DNA of 64,000 bases from Acidobacteriaceae bacterium (GCA_035944135.1 DASZBM010000001.1:604797-668796); one strand, 5' to 3'. Positions 18,039 through 26,680 are shown, counted from the stretch's first letter. Numbers and translations: made by a program. The notes: a model not told the origin generated them from the sequence alone.

Positions 18039-18077
18039 AAAAACGCCCGGCTCTCGCGAGAGCTGCCGGGCGCTTTT
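18039..18077. terminator. Rho-independent terminator between convergent genes
   Basis: GC-rich hairpin (CGCCCGGC...GCCGGGCG type) flanked by an A-run and a T-run, between the peroxiredoxin stop and the histone-like gene stop. It can serve both directions. Confidence 0.8.
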
Positions 18078-18096
18078 GCTTGCCTGTTAGGTTGAG

Positions 18097-18771
18097 TTAC
18101 TTCTTCTTGGCGGCCTTCTTAGTCGCCTTCTTTGCGGACTTCTTCGCCGCTTTCTTTGCAGGAGCCTTCTTGGTTGCCTTCTTTGCTGCTTTCTTAGTTG
18201 CCAAGGTTTTACCTCTCATAGATTGGTTTTTGTTGCGCGTGCCCCTGTTGCCTGCTGCCTTTTTAGGGGCAGCCTTCCCGCCGCGCCGGGCACCCTTCGA
18301 CTTCTTCGCGGCAGAACCTGAAACCTTCTTACCCGCAGCCTTCTTGGCGGGTGCTTTCTTCGCAGCCTTCTTGGGCGCGGCTTTCTTGGCGGCCTTCTTC
18401 GGCGCAGCCTTCTTCGCAGCTTTCTTGGGAGCCGCTTTCTTGGCGGCCTTCTTCGGGGTAGCTTTCTTCGCGGGCGCCGCAGAACTCGCCGACGGGGCAG
18501 CCTTGGGCTGGGCCGAACGCCGCTGCGCTGGCTGATAAGGCTCTACCGGCGTGGACGGCGCGGCAAACATATCGGCTTCTTCCGCATGCGTGCTGGTCCG
18601 GGCAGGCGCCTCGTAGTCGGCATCCTCCAGCGTCAGATCGTCGCTGTCGCTGAACGACTCCTCTTCCTCTTCTTCGTCCTCGACGTACTGCGAATCCTCG
18701 GCATCGAGGTCGCGATCGTCGTTGTCTTGCGCAGCCGCATACAGCTTGAAGGTCACGTCGTCCTCAAACAT
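18097..18771 (-). CDS. Histone H1-like protein with acidic N-terminal domain
   Basis: 224 residues in two opposite halves. Residues 1-70 are very acidic (DAEDSQYVEDEEEEEESF, then SDSDDLTLEDADYE). Residues from about 95 to the end are Lys/Ala/Pro only, with an 8-residue repeat KKAAPKKA present about five times and a last block of AKKA units after an Arg/Gly-rich spacer. The DNA carries the matching 24-bp repeat. The tail resembles H1-like nucleoid proteins such as HctB or AlgP and probably binds nucleic acid. The acidic head could mask the tail or recruit a partner. No enzymatic domain is present. The gene is single, after a 220-bp leader. Coding is sure; function is inferred. Confidence 0.82.
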   Translation of the reverse strand: MFEDDVTFKLYAAAQDNDDRDLDAEDSQYVEDEEEEEESFSDSDDLTLEDADYEAPARTSTHAEEADMFAAPSTPVEPYQPAQRRSAQPKAAPSASSAAPAKKATPKKAAKKAAPKKAAKKAAPKKAAKKAAPKKAAKKAPAKKAAGKKVSGSAAKKSKGARRGGKAAPKKAAGNRGTRNKNQSMRGKTLATKKAAKKATKKAPAKKAAKKSAKKATKKAAKKK

Positions 18772-18964
18772 CGTCGTTCTCCCTGACCGCTCTTTCTGCC
18801 ACTGTCTTCTTTCGCGCTGTCATTGTCATGCACAAAAAGAAACGCACGCAGCTCTCGCGCGAATAGTAGCAACAGGATTACGCTCTGCGCAACGAAATAG
18901 CAAGCACCTTTTTTGGTGCATGCCTTCTTTCACCTTTGCGTGAGATGCTTTCTGACCCGTTTCA

Positions 18965-18987
18965 GTACTTCTTCATTACAGAAGTAC
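18965..18987 (-). terminator. Possible terminator of the lytic transglycosylase gene
   Basis: Perfect 8-bp stem (18965-18972 with 18980-18987) and a 7-base loop, 10 bases past the stop. There is no T-run after it on the minus strand, so it is weak. Confidence 0.35.
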
Positions 18988-18997
18988 CTCGTTCAGC

Positions 18998-20824
18998 TCA
19001 GCGGCCCTTGCTGGAATGCTTGTGCGTTGATGCCGTCGTCTTGTGCGATACGGCGGGTGTTGTGTGAGCATGCGATGCCTCATGCGTCTTGTGGCCATGC
19101 GCCACAGCCGTGCGTTCGTGCGACGCTGTCTTGCGTGCCGTGGGCGCCAGTCGCACCGGCTCGGCTACATAAAGCGTGCGGCCCGGCTCCAGCCTGTTAG
19201 ACGAGAGATGGTTCCAGGCGCGCAGGTCTTCCACCGAAACGCCGAAGCGGTCGGCCACCGTGACCAGCGTGTCGCCGCGCCGCGTCCTGTAGCGCTGCTG
19301 CCCCGTGCTCGTCGTTTCAGGAATCACGAGTTCATCACCCGGCTTGGGCGGATCGCCCTGGGGAATCTCATTCACCGTCGCGATCTCAGACGGGCGCGCG
19401 TGCATCTCCGTCGCAATCTCGTCCAGCGTCTCTCCGTTCTTGACCACATGGAAGCGCCAGCTTGCGCGGTTCGCCTCCGGGATGTCCTTCACCCTGTCCA
19501 GGTACATCTGCTTCGATCCGGCCGGCAGATGCAGGTCGTAAGGAATGTCGCGCGGGGTCGAAAGCCGCAGCAGCGCCGGGTTCAGCGCCACAATCTCCTG
19601 CACCGAGGAGTTCGTCACATCCGCCACCAGCGGCAGGCTGATCGAATACTCCGTCGTCACCATGTCCGACTTCACCGGAGCATCCGCCACCACGTCCGTC
19701 AGTCCATACTGCTTCGGGTTCTTGGCCATGATGACCGCCGCGAGAATACCCGGAACATAATTCTTCGTTTCGCCCGGCAATGCATTATGCCGGTAGAGCT
19801 GCCAGAAGTCCGCGTAGCCGGTCCTAGCAACGGCGCGCTGCACATTGCCCGCGCCCCAGTCGTACGCCGCCATGGCGAGATACCAGTCGCCGAACTGCTC
19901 GTACAGGTACTTCATGTACTTCGCATACGCTATGGTCGACTTCTCCGGATCGAACCGCTCGTCAAAGTAGCCGTTGCGTTCCAGGCCATACGCTCCGGCA
20001 AAGGGCATGAACTGCCACATGCCACCCGCACCCGAACGCCGGTTCAGCGCCTGCGGCTGGAAGCCCGACTCCGCGACTGCCTGGTAGATCAAATCCTGCG
20101 GAACGCCGTACTGCTTGAGCGTCTTCAGGATCATCTCCTTGTACTTGCCCGCGCGCTCCAGCGACGCCCGCAGATGGGCGTGCCCGGCCGGAGAGTTCGA
20201 AAAGTAATTGATGAAGCCGGCGACATAGTCGTTCACGACCAGCGGCAGATCCGACTTGGTCGTCTGCAACTCCGCGCTGATGCGGCCCAACAGCTCCGGG
20301 TCCGGCGGGAACGTCACCTCGTTCATCGCCTCGTCCAGCGGAGCCGGCTCGACCTTCGGCGAAAATCCATTGCCTTGCTTCAGCGCGACGAGTTCGAGCG
20401 AGTTGATGCGGTCTACCAGGTGCTCGAATTCATCCGAGAGCTGCGGATCGCTCTTCAGATCCAGCCCACTGGAAAGCATCGCGTCCACGGCGCTGTCGAA
20501 GTCCGCTCGCGCCGCGTCCAGCCGATTCGCGTTGTAATTCGCCACGCCTGAGTTGTAGCTGTTCTCCGCCCGCCCGATCAGCGCCTGTATCTTCTGCGAG
20601 CGCGCCATCGCGTCGGCCTGTTGCTGCGGAGTGAGGCCGGTCTGGGGCGCCGGAGCCGCAGCCTGCTGCGATTCGGCAACAGCCGGAGTAACCTGGTTCG
20701 GTTGTTCTCTATGCTGCGCGGCGGCCACACCCACGCCCGCGCAGACCACCCCCGGCACCAGCGCCGCGCTCAGCGCAACTCGCACTCTCCGGCGAAGCTG
20801 CCGTGCCTTACTGATCGAAATCAT
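18998..20824 (-). CDS. mltD: Membrane-bound lytic murein transglycosylase D with LysM domains
   Basis: 608 residues from ATG 20824, where a signal peptide starts (basic stretch, hydrophobic core, AAAQ). The middle part is a family-23 SLT domain: AVAESGFQPQALNRR with the catalytic Glu, SGAGGMWQFMPFAG, and YLAMAAYDWGAGNVQRAV. Two LysM peptidoglycan-binding repeats follow (VVKNGETLDEIATEM and TRRGDTLVTVADRFG), and the end is His/Thr/Lys-rich. The enzyme cleaves murein glycan with 1,6-anhydro ends. A start at ATG 20878 is possible but lacks sense before the signal peptide. Confidence 0.92.
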   Translation of the reverse strand: MISISKARQLRRRVRVALSAALVPGVVCAGVGVAAAQHREQPNQVTPAVAESQQAAAPAPQTGLTPQQQADAMARSQKIQALIGRAENSYNSGVANYNANRLDAARADFDSAVDAMLSSGLDLKSDPQLSDEFEHLVDRINSLELVALKQGNGFSPKVEPAPLDEAMNEVTFPPDPELLGRISAELQTTKSDLPLVVNDYVAGFINYFSNSPAGHAHLRASLERAGKYKEMILKTLKQYGVPQDLIYQAVAESGFQPQALNRRSGAGGMWQFMPFAGAYGLERNGYFDERFDPEKSTIAYAKYMKYLYEQFGDWYLAMAAYDWGAGNVQRAVARTGYADFWQLYRHNALPGETKNYVPGILAAVIMAKNPKQYGLTDVVADAPVKSDMVTTEYSISLPLVADVTNSSVQEIVALNPALLRLSTPRDIPYDLHLPAGSKQMYLDRVKDIPEANRASWRFHVVKNGETLDEIATEMHARPSEIATVNEIPQGDPPKPGDELVIPETTSTGQQRYRTRRGDTLVTVADRFGVSVEDLRAWNHLSSNRLEPGRTLYVAEPVRLAPTARKTASHERTAVAHGHKTHEASHAHTTPAVSHKTTASTHKHSSKGR

Positions 20825-20937
20825 CAACCTCTTTATTGTACGGAAATCGCCCGAAAGAAATGCCCCGCACGCGCGCAAACGACCCTAAATGGTCAGGGGA
20901 GACGCGCCTGACAGCCCCACCGCTACAATCTCCCTTG

Positions 20938-21999
20938 ATGTCCACGCGCGTTCGCTCCTTCTGCAAGATCAATCTCGGCCTCGCGATCGGCCCCGCGCGG
21001 CCTGACGGCTTTCACGCGCTCGCGACGCTCTACCAGACCCTTGCGCTCCATGACGTCGTTACTATTAGCGCCCGTGCCGCCGCCGAGACCTCCATTACCC
21101 TGACCGCCGACCACCGCGGCGTCCCGCGCACGGAGGCCGGCAACGCCGAGCGCAACACCGCCTTCCGCATCGTTGAACTGGCGCTGGGTCAACTCGGTGT
21201 CTCCGCCGAGGTCACGATTGACATCGAGAAGCACCTTCCCGTCCAGGGCGGCCTCGGAGCCGGATCGGCCAACGCAGCCGCAGCATTAATAGGAGTGGAG
21301 CGTGAGCTCAACCTGACCCTGCCCGGCGCGGACCGTCTCGCGCTCGCCGCCCAGATCGGCTCCGACGTCCCACTGTTCGTCCTGGGTGGTTCGGTCCTTG
21401 GCCTCTCCCGCGGCGAAGAGGTCTATCCCCTTCCAGATCTGCCAGTTACGCCATGCGTGGTGGCGGTTCCTTCGCTCGGCGTGTCAACCGCCGCGGCGTT
21501 CCGGGCCTTGGACGCCCGCAAACTCCCGGAACAGACTGCCGAATCGTTGACCTCAGCCGCAAATCCAAGTAAACTGGAACAGTTGAGCCGTGCTCTGTCT
21601 GCCGCCTGGTCACCCAGCGGCGCCGATCTTGGAACCAGTTCCCAGATATCTGAGCCGAGCCCTTCCGGTATCACCCGCTTAGCGAGTGATCGGGCTGAGA
21701 ATCCTCTTCTCACGCTTGTCCGCACCGGGATCGAAAACGACTTTGAAGAGGTCGTCTTTCAAGAGCATCCCTCCTTGCGTTCAACCAAGCGTGATTTAGT
21801 GGGAGACTCCACCGTCCCGGAAGACAGCCGTGCGATTTATGCGGCACTCTCGGGCTCTGGTTCGGCGCTGTTTGGACTTTACCGGTCCACGGCAGACGCT
21901 CGCGCCGCTCAACAGCGTGTCCAGGCTTCCGGCACGCAGGCTCTCCTGACCGAGACCCTGCCCCGCGCGGATTACTGGAACACGATGCTGGAGATTTAG
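20938..21999 (+). CDS. ispE: 4-(cytidine 5'-diphospho)-2-C-methyl-D-erythritol kinase
   Basis: 353 residues from ATG 20938. IspE phosphorylates CDP-ME in the MEP isoprenoid pathway. GHMP-kinase motifs: SFCKINLGLAIG, HLPVQGGLGAGSANAAAAL (ATP-binding loop) and ALSGSGSALFGLY. It is longer than the usual 280-300 residues because of a Ser/Pro-rich insert between about residues 195 and 255, which probably forms a surface loop. It is followed by tRNA-Gln and prs, a common ispE-prs-rplY-pth order. Confidence 0.93.
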   Translation: MSTRVRSFCKINLGLAIGPARPDGFHALATLYQTLALHDVVTISARAAAETSITLTADHRGVPRTEAGNAERNTAFRIVELALGQLGVSAEVTIDIEKHLPVQGGLGAGSANAAAALIGVERELNLTLPGADRLALAAQIGSDVPLFVLGGSVLGLSRGEEVYPLPDLPVTPCVVAVPSLGVSTAAAFRALDARKLPEQTAESLTSAANPSKLEQLSRALSAAWSPSGADLGTSSQISEPSPSGITRLASDRAENPLLTLVRTGIENDFEEVVFQEHPSLRSTKRDLVGDSTVPEDSRAIYAALSGSGSALFGLYRSTADARAAQQRVQASGTQALLTETLPRADYWNTMLEI

Positions 22000-22086
22000 C
22001 GCGGCCGTATGGGCGGAATGGCTCTGCGGATGGCGCAAAAAGTTCGCTGAAGTTGCTCCTGCCACGCGACAATGGCAGCAGGAGAC

Positions 22087-22160
22087 TGGGCGATCGACTA
22101 ACGGTAGGTCAAGTGCCTTTGACGCACTCAGTCCAGGTTCGAATCCTGGTCGCCCAACCA
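22087..22160 (+). tRNA. tRNA-Gln (anticodon TTG)
   Basis: Acceptor stem TGGGCGA pairs with TCGCCCA (22150-22156). The D-arm has the AACGG loop, and the anticodon stem AGTGC/GCACT holds the loop CTTTGAC, giving anticodon TTG (Gln, CAA). The T-arm CCAGG-TTCGAAT-CCTGG follows, then a discriminator A and encoded CCA (22158-22160). No integrated element is seen at its 3' end. Confidence 0.95.
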
Positions 22161-22466
22161 AAGTCGTTCGCCACTACCGAGGCCCCGGCAGAACAAGGGA
22201 AGCTTTGAGTCTTTCGCGGCACAACCGCCGCCAGGATTTTTGTAAGACCCGTCGCGCAGAACTTGAATCGCGCGGGTGACAGTACAGAAGAAGTTTCTGG
22301 GCGCGCAGCGATTTTGAACCACCTTCGCGGCGTCCACAATGAGACCGAGGCACTGTTCAGACAGGAATCAGCTCCGCGAGAAACAGCGCAGGGCCCTTTA
22401 AGAGCAGTACCTGGGAATGCAGCACGAAACATCAATAGGTCAACCAGCCTGGAGGAGTTTCTCAAC
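22161..22466. other. 306-bp region between tRNA-Gln and prs
   Basis: The prs frame stays open back to a TTG at 22263, but the translation upstream of 22467 has no similarity to PRPP synthetase and a good GGAGGAG site stands before the GTG. The region is therefore probably a leader or promoter. I see no clear promoter boxes. Confidence 0.5.
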
Positions 22467-23573
22467 GTGAGCGAACAAGACACGACTGCGGTCTCAATCC
22501 CGAATTCACCATCTGGCACCGAGAACGGTTCCGCCGCAACATCCGTTGCAACAGCGGAGCCGTCTCGCGTCTCTCCGGACGGCGCTTCCCCAAAGGCCGC
22601 CTCCGCACCGCGAAAGCCATCCAAACTCTCCGAAGACAAGCGCTTCAAGATCTTCTCGGGCTCGGCCAACCGCGCGCTCACCGACGAGATCTGCAAATTC
22701 CTCGGCGTTCCGCTCGGCGAAGCCAAGTTTCAGCGCTTCTCTGACGGCGAAATTCATTTCCAGCTTCTCGAGAACGTGCGCGGCGCCGACGTCTTCCTCG
22801 TGCAGCCCACCTGCTTCCCCACCAACGAGCACCTGATCGAGCTGCTCATTATGGAGGACGCGCTTCGCCGCGCCTCCGCCGGCCGCATCACCGCAGTCGT
22901 TCCCTATTACGGCTATGCTCGCCAGGACCGCAAGGACCGGCCGCGCGTCGCGATCACCTCCAAGCTCGTGGCTGACCTGCTCGTCACCGCCGGCGCCAAT
23001 CGTGCACTGTTCGTCGACCTGCATGCAGCGCAGATCCAGGGCTTCTTCAACATACCGGTCGATCATCTGTTCGCTTCGCCGGTCCTCGTCAGCTACTTTT
23101 CGAATCTCGACCTGCCGAACCTCACCGTCGTCAGCCCGGATGCCGGCGGCGTGGAGCGTGCGCGCTTCTTCGCCAAGAAGCTTGAGGTGCCGCTGGCCAT
23201 CGTCGACAAGCGCCGCACCGACATCAACGTCACCGAAGTGATGAACGTCATCGGCGACGTGCGCGGACGCACCTGCCTCATCCTCGACGATATCGTCGAC
23301 ACCGCCGGCACGCTGGTTAAAACCGCCGAAGCTCTCATCGAGCAGGGCGCCGAAAAGGTTTACGCCTGCGCTTCACACGCCGTGCTCTCGGGTCCGGCGG
23401 TCGAGCGCATCGCCAACTCCCCGCTCGAAGAGCTGGTGGTCACCAACACGATTCCTCTGCGCGAAGACGCGCAGAAGGTCGCCAAGATCAAGGTCCTCTC
23501 CATCGCCGGCCTTCTGGGCCGCGCCATTGAGAGCATTCACATGGAGACGTCGGTTTCGACGCTCTTCAACTAA
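22467..23573 (+). CDS. prs: Ribose-phosphate pyrophosphokinase with N-terminal extension
   Basis: 368 residues from GTG 22467; GGAGGAG (22451-22457) lies nine bases upstream. It makes PRPP from ribose 5-phosphate and ATP for nucleotide, His and Trp synthesis. The core starts near residue 53 (RFKIFSGSANRAL) and has FSDGEIHFQLLENVRGAD, YYGYARQDRKDRPR (flexible loop), DLHAAQIQGFF and the PRPP-binding loop LILDDIVDTAGTL. The first 50 residues are Ser/Ala/Pro-rich, unlike the roughly 315-residue standard enzyme, and are probably disordered. A longer product from TTG 22263 cannot be fully excluded. Confidence 0.94.
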   Translation: MSEQDTTAVSIPNSPSGTENGSAATSVATAEPSRVSPDGASPKAASAPRKPSKLSEDKRFKIFSGSANRALTDEICKFLGVPLGEAKFQRFSDGEIHFQLLENVRGADVFLVQPTCFPTNEHLIELLIMEDALRRASAGRITAVVPYYGYARQDRKDRPRVAITSKLVADLLVTAGANRALFVDLHAAQIQGFFNIPVDHLFASPVLVSYFSNLDLPNLTVVSPDAGGVERARFFAKKLEVPLAIVDKRRTDINVTEVMNVIGDVRGRTCLILDDIVDTAGTLVKTAEALIEQGAEKVYACASHAVLSGPAVERIANSPLEELVVTNTIPLREDAQKVAKIKVLSIAGLLGRAIESIHMETSVSTLFN

Positions 23574-23629
23574 CACGCGGCTTCAGCCGCAAAGGGAGCG
23601 AGGCTCAACCTCGTGCCCGAAAGGAAAAC

Positions 23630-24316
23630 ATGGCAAACAACACCACCATTTCGACCGTCACCGCCAAGCCGCGCACCGGCAAGTTCAACAAGAACCACGC
23701 CCGCCGCGTTCGCCGCGAAGGCCTCATCCCCGCCGTCATCTACGGTGCGGGCGAGCCCTCGGTTGCGGTTGCGGTCGATCCCAAGATCATCACCCGCATT
23801 CTGCACTCCGATGCCGGCCATAATTCCATCTTCGATCTTTCGATCGAGGGCGGCGCCACCGGCAAGGCGATGATCGTCGACTGGCAGAACGAACCCATCA
23901 AGGGCCACCTGCTCCACATCGACCTCAAGCGCATCGCGATGGACAAGAAGATGCGCGTGTCGGTTCCTGTCCAGCTTGTCGGCACGGCTGCTGGCGTCAA
24001 GAACTCGGGCGGCATCCTCTTACACGCTCTGCACGAGGTCGAAATCGAGTGCCTGCCCGGTGACATCCCGTCGCACATCGACCTCGACGTCTCGAACCTT
24101 GAGATGAACCAGTCGCTCCACATCTCGGACCTTCCGCACTCGGACAAGATCGAGTACCTGGGCGAAGAGGACGCAGTCGTCGCGAGCGTCACCTACGTCA
24201 AGGCCGAGGCGGAGCCGGAAGCCGCAACCACCGAGACGCCGGCCGAGCCCGAAGTCGCCAAGAAGGGCAAGCAGGAGACTGCTGAGGGCGAAGCGAAGCC
24301 GGAGGCAAAGAAGTAA
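23630..24316 (+). CDS. rplY: 50S ribosomal protein L25/general stress protein Ctc
   Basis: 228 residues, the long (Ctc, two-domain) form. L25 binds 5S rRNA through the N-terminal domain (FNKNHARRVRREGLIPAVIYG). The C-terminal TL5-like beta domain follows (VSVPVQLVGTAAGVKNSGG, then HEVEIECLPGDIPSHIDLD). The end is an Ala/Glu/Lys-rich tail of about 40 residues. GAAAGGAAAAC precedes the ATG. The gene lies between prs and pth, the usual order. Confidence 0.95.
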   Translation: MANNTTISTVTAKPRTGKFNKNHARRVRREGLIPAVIYGAGEPSVAVAVDPKIITRILHSDAGHNSIFDLSIEGGATGKAMIVDWQNEPIKGHLLHIDLKRIAMDKKMRVSVPVQLVGTAAGVKNSGGILLHALHEVEIECLPGDIPSHIDLDVSNLEMNQSLHISDLPHSDKIEYLGEEDAVVASVTYVKAEAEPEAATTETPAEPEVAKKGKQETAEGEAKPEAKK

Positions 24317-24324
24317 GGCAGTAG

Positions 24325-24390
24325 TTAGTCGGAAGTGGTTAGTGGTTAGTCAAAACTCACTAACCACTAACTACTAACCACTAACCACTC
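24325..24390. repeat. Inverted array of TTAGTGG/TTAGTAG heptads between rplY and pth
   Basis: The left part reads AGTGGTTAGTGGTTAGT and the right part ACTAACCACTAACTACTAACC, forming a long near-perfect stem with a short AAAACTC loop. A related unit follows pth. It could act as a terminator or be a dispersed repeat. Confidence 0.7.
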
Positions 24391-24394
24391 GCCT

Positions 24395-24985
24395 ATGAAG
24401 CTCATCGTCGGTCTCGGAAATCCTGGCATGGAGTACCTGCTTACGCCGCACAACGCAGGCTTCATGGCGATCGATCGCATCGCAGGCATCTGCGATGTGC
24501 AGGTAACGAATCGGCGGGGCAAGGCCCAGACCGCTCGCGCAAGGCTGGCAGGACACGATGTCCTGCTCGCCAAGCCCGAGACCTTCATGAACCTGAGCGG
24601 GCTTTCGGTCGTTGCCCTGCTCGACGAGTTGGAGCTCGAAGACAAGGACATGATTGTCCTGTACGACGAGCTGGCATTCCCGCTGGGCACGATTCGGCTC
24701 GCCGAACGCGGCTCAGCAAACGGGCACAACGGAGCGAAGTCCGTCTCCGGTGCGCTTGGAAGTGAAGAGTGGATGCGCGTCCGCATCGGAGTAGGCAAAG
24801 GGCCAACCGAGAACGGACGCGAGGTAAATGCAGGCGGCACTGATTATCTGCTCGCGCCGATGCGCAAAGCAGACCTGGTGACGCTGGAAGATGGTCTCGA
24901 CCTCGCCGTACGCGCTGTCGAGAAGTGGCTGACAGCAGGAGCGTCAGCCGCTATGAATGAGTTCAACCGGAAGGACGTGAAGTAG
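24395..24985 (+). CDS. pth: Aminoacyl-tRNA hydrolase (peptidyl-tRNA hydrolase)
   Basis: 196 residues. Pth recycles peptidyl-tRNA by cutting the ester bond. Signatures: LIVGLGNPGMEYLLTPHNAGF with the catalytic His, LAKPETFMNLSG, VLYDELAFPLGTIRL, and SANGHNGAKSVSGALGSEEWMRVRIGVG split by normal spacing. It is flanked on both sides by TTAGTGG-type repeats, so it may be transcribed apart from rplY and rpsF. Confidence 0.95.
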   Translation: MKLIVGLGNPGMEYLLTPHNAGFMAIDRIAGICDVQVTNRRGKAQTARARLAGHDVLLAKPETFMNLSGLSVVALLDELELEDKDMIVLYDELAFPLGTIRLAERGSANGHNGAKSVSGALGSEEWMRVRIGVGKGPTENGREVNAGGTDYLLAPMRKADLVTLEDGLDLAVRAVEKWLTAGASAAMNEFNRKDVK

Positions 24986-25064
24986 TTGGTGTTCAGTAGT
25001 TAGCCTTAGTGAAAAACATCACTGCCTTTACTACTGACTAACCACTAACTACTAACCACCTGCC
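24986..25064. repeat. Second TTAGTGG/TTAGTAG heptad inverted array, after pth
   Basis: GTTCAGTAGTTAG on the left and CTGACTAACCACTAACTACT, then AACCACC, on the right, related to the array before pth. The stem is less regular. Confidence 0.6.
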
Positions 25065-25132
25065 TTCCCACAACAGCCAAACTCACCCAATCCATCGGGG
25101 AGTGCGGGCAGAACCCGCAGAAAGAAGTATTC

Positions 25133-25573
25133 ATGAATCGCAGCTACGAAATCATGTTCATCGTCCGGCCCGACATTGAAGAGGCCGAGATCGATAAGAT
25201 CGTCGAGACCTTCTCGGGGTACGTCACGCAGGGTGGCGGCGCCGTGAAGCAGGTCGAGAAGATGGGCCGCCGCCGGCTCGCCTACACGGTCCGCAAGTTC
25301 AACGACGGCTTCTACGTCCTGCTCATCGTCGACTCTCCGGCATCGCTGATCCACGAGATCGAGCGCCGTCTCCGCGTCTCCGAACAGGTGATCAAGTTCA
25401 TCACCGTGCGCACGGATGAGGAAGAGAAGCGCGTTGCCAAAATCAAGAAGCACCGCGATGCTCACGTGAAGCGCAGCGCACAGCCGCAGCCCGGCGCTGA
25501 AGTCGAGCAGCCCGAGGCCACCGAGGCTCCTGCTGCCGAAGCCACGCCCGAGCCCGCCGCCACCGAGGCGTAA
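25133..25573 (+). CDS. rpsF: 30S ribosomal protein S6
   Basis: 146 residues. S6 pairs with S18 in the platform of the 30S subunit. The family core is intact: YEIMFIVRPDIEEAEIDKIV, GRRRLAYTVRKFNDGFYVL and EQVIKFITVRTDEEE. The last 45 residues are a Glu/Ala/Pro-rich tail not found in the shortest homologues. It leads the conserved rpsF-rpsR-rplI operon; no ssb gene lies inside it. Confidence 0.95.
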   Translation: MNRSYEIMFIVRPDIEEAEIDKIVETFSGYVTQGGGAVKQVEKMGRRRLAYTVRKFNDGFYVLLIVDSPASLIHEIERRLRVSEQVIKFITVRTDEEEKRVAKIKKHRDAHVKRSAQPQPGAEVEQPEATEAPAAEATPEPAATEA

Positions 25574-25706
25574 GGGTCAGCACTTTTTAGAGGACATCGA
25601 TCAACGCGGCTTCATCGCTTCCGAATAATCCAAAGGCTCCAATGCGAGTCTGGAGCGAGAGCAGCCCGAACCGGCTCCCATTTGAGGAGCGACAAAGGAA
25701 ACCAAC

Positions 25707-26129
25707 ATGGCTGACGAGAATCAGAATCAACCAGCATCTACTCCCGCGCCTGCAGGCGATCGTCCGCAGAGCGACCGTCCGCAGAGTGACCGTCCGCAAG
25801 GTGAGCGCTCGCAAGGTGGTCCAGGCGGCGACCGTGGTCCCCGTCCTGGCGGACCGCGTGGTCCCCGTCCCGGCGGTGGTCCCGGCGGCCCGGGTGGTCC
25901 TGGCGGACGCAAGTTCTTCCGCCGCAAGAAGGTCTGCAAGTTCACGGTGGAGAAGATCGACTCGATCTCCTATCGCGACGTGCGCCTGCTGCAGCAGTTC
26001 GTCTCGGACCGCGGCAAGATCATTCCGCGCCGCCTCACCGGCACCTCGGCTCCCTTCCAGCGCAAGCTGACGAAGGCGATCAAACAGGCCCGCGCCATCG
26101 CGCTGCTGCCCTACGCCGCCAAGTACTAA
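25707..26129 (+). CDS. rpsR: 30S ribosomal protein S18 with long Gly/Pro/Arg-rich N-terminal extension
   Basis: 140 residues, against 75-90 for most S18. The core begins near residue 68: [54 protein letters not shown]. The first 67 residues are low-complexity: three DRPQS-like repeats, then Pro/Gly/Arg blocks ([13 protein letters not shown]). ATG 25707 has a GGAAACC site close upstream, and the frame to the core is unbroken, so the extension is probably translated. It is likely disordered and perhaps RNA-binding. Confidence 0.93.
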   Translation: MADENQNQPASTPAPAGDRPQSDRPQSDRPQGERSQGGPGGDRGPRPGGPRGPRPGGGPGGPGGPGGRKFFRRKKVCKFTVEKIDSISYRDVRLLQQFVSDRGKIIPRRLTGTSAPFQRKLTKAIKQARAIALLPYAAKY

Positions 26130-26159
26130 AGCTGGCGCTCACAAGATCGGAGAAGATCA

Positions 26160-26663
26160 ATGGAAGTCATTCTGAAAGAAGATGTGCAGAAGCTCGGCCA
26201 CCGCGGCGACGTGGTTAAGGTCGCCGACGGCTACGGGCGCAACTACCTGCTGCCGGAGAAGCTGGCGATCGAGGCGACCTCAGCGAACAAGGCAGTCATC
26301 GAGCAGATGAAGGCCTCGGCGCTGCGCAAGTCAGCGAAGGAGAAGGCCGGCGCGGAGGAGCTCTCAACCCGGCTCAACGAGGTGGTCCTTAACTTCGAGC
26401 GCAAAGCCGGCGAGCACGAGCAGCTGTTCGGCTCGGTCACCGCGGCGGATATCGCCAAGGAGCTGGAGGCCAAGGGCTACGAGGTTGACCGTCGCAAGAT
26501 CCACCTGGACGAGCCGCTGAAGACTGTCGGCGAGTTCCACGTGCCGATCCGTCTGCATCGCGAGGTCACCGCGCACGTGCAGGTGAACATCAAGTCCGAC
26601 AAGCCGGAAGCTCCGGCCGCGGCGGTCGAGACTGCTAACGAGGAGACCGAGGTCGAGGCGTAA
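26160..26663 (+). CDS. rplI: 50S ribosomal protein L9
   Basis: 167 residues. L9 bridges 50S domains with two globular parts joined by a long helix. The N-terminal domain is clear (MEVILKEDVQKLGHRGDVV, then ADGYGRNYLLP), followed by the connecting helix and the C-terminal domain (FGSVTAADIAKEL, HVPIRLHREVTAHVQV). It has a short acidic tail. It is the last gene of the rpsF-rpsR-rplI operon and is followed by a strong terminator. Confidence 0.95.
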   Translation: MEVILKEDVQKLGHRGDVVKVADGYGRNYLLPEKLAIEATSANKAVIEQMKASALRKSAKEKAGAEELSTRLNEVVLNFERKAGEHEQLFGSVTAADIAKELEAKGYEVDRRKIHLDEPLKTVGEFHVPIRLHREVTAHVQVNIKSDKPEAPAAAVETANEETEVEA

Positions 26664-26680
26664 GCTCGGCTCGGATTCTG

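Noticed and set aside
22087..22466. tRNA-Gln as an integration site
   Set aside because: No integrase, no direct repeat of the tRNA 3' end and no foreign gene block follow it.
24325..25064. CRISPR-like repeats around pth
   Set aside because: Units are 7 bases, without spacers of regular length, and no cas gene is present.
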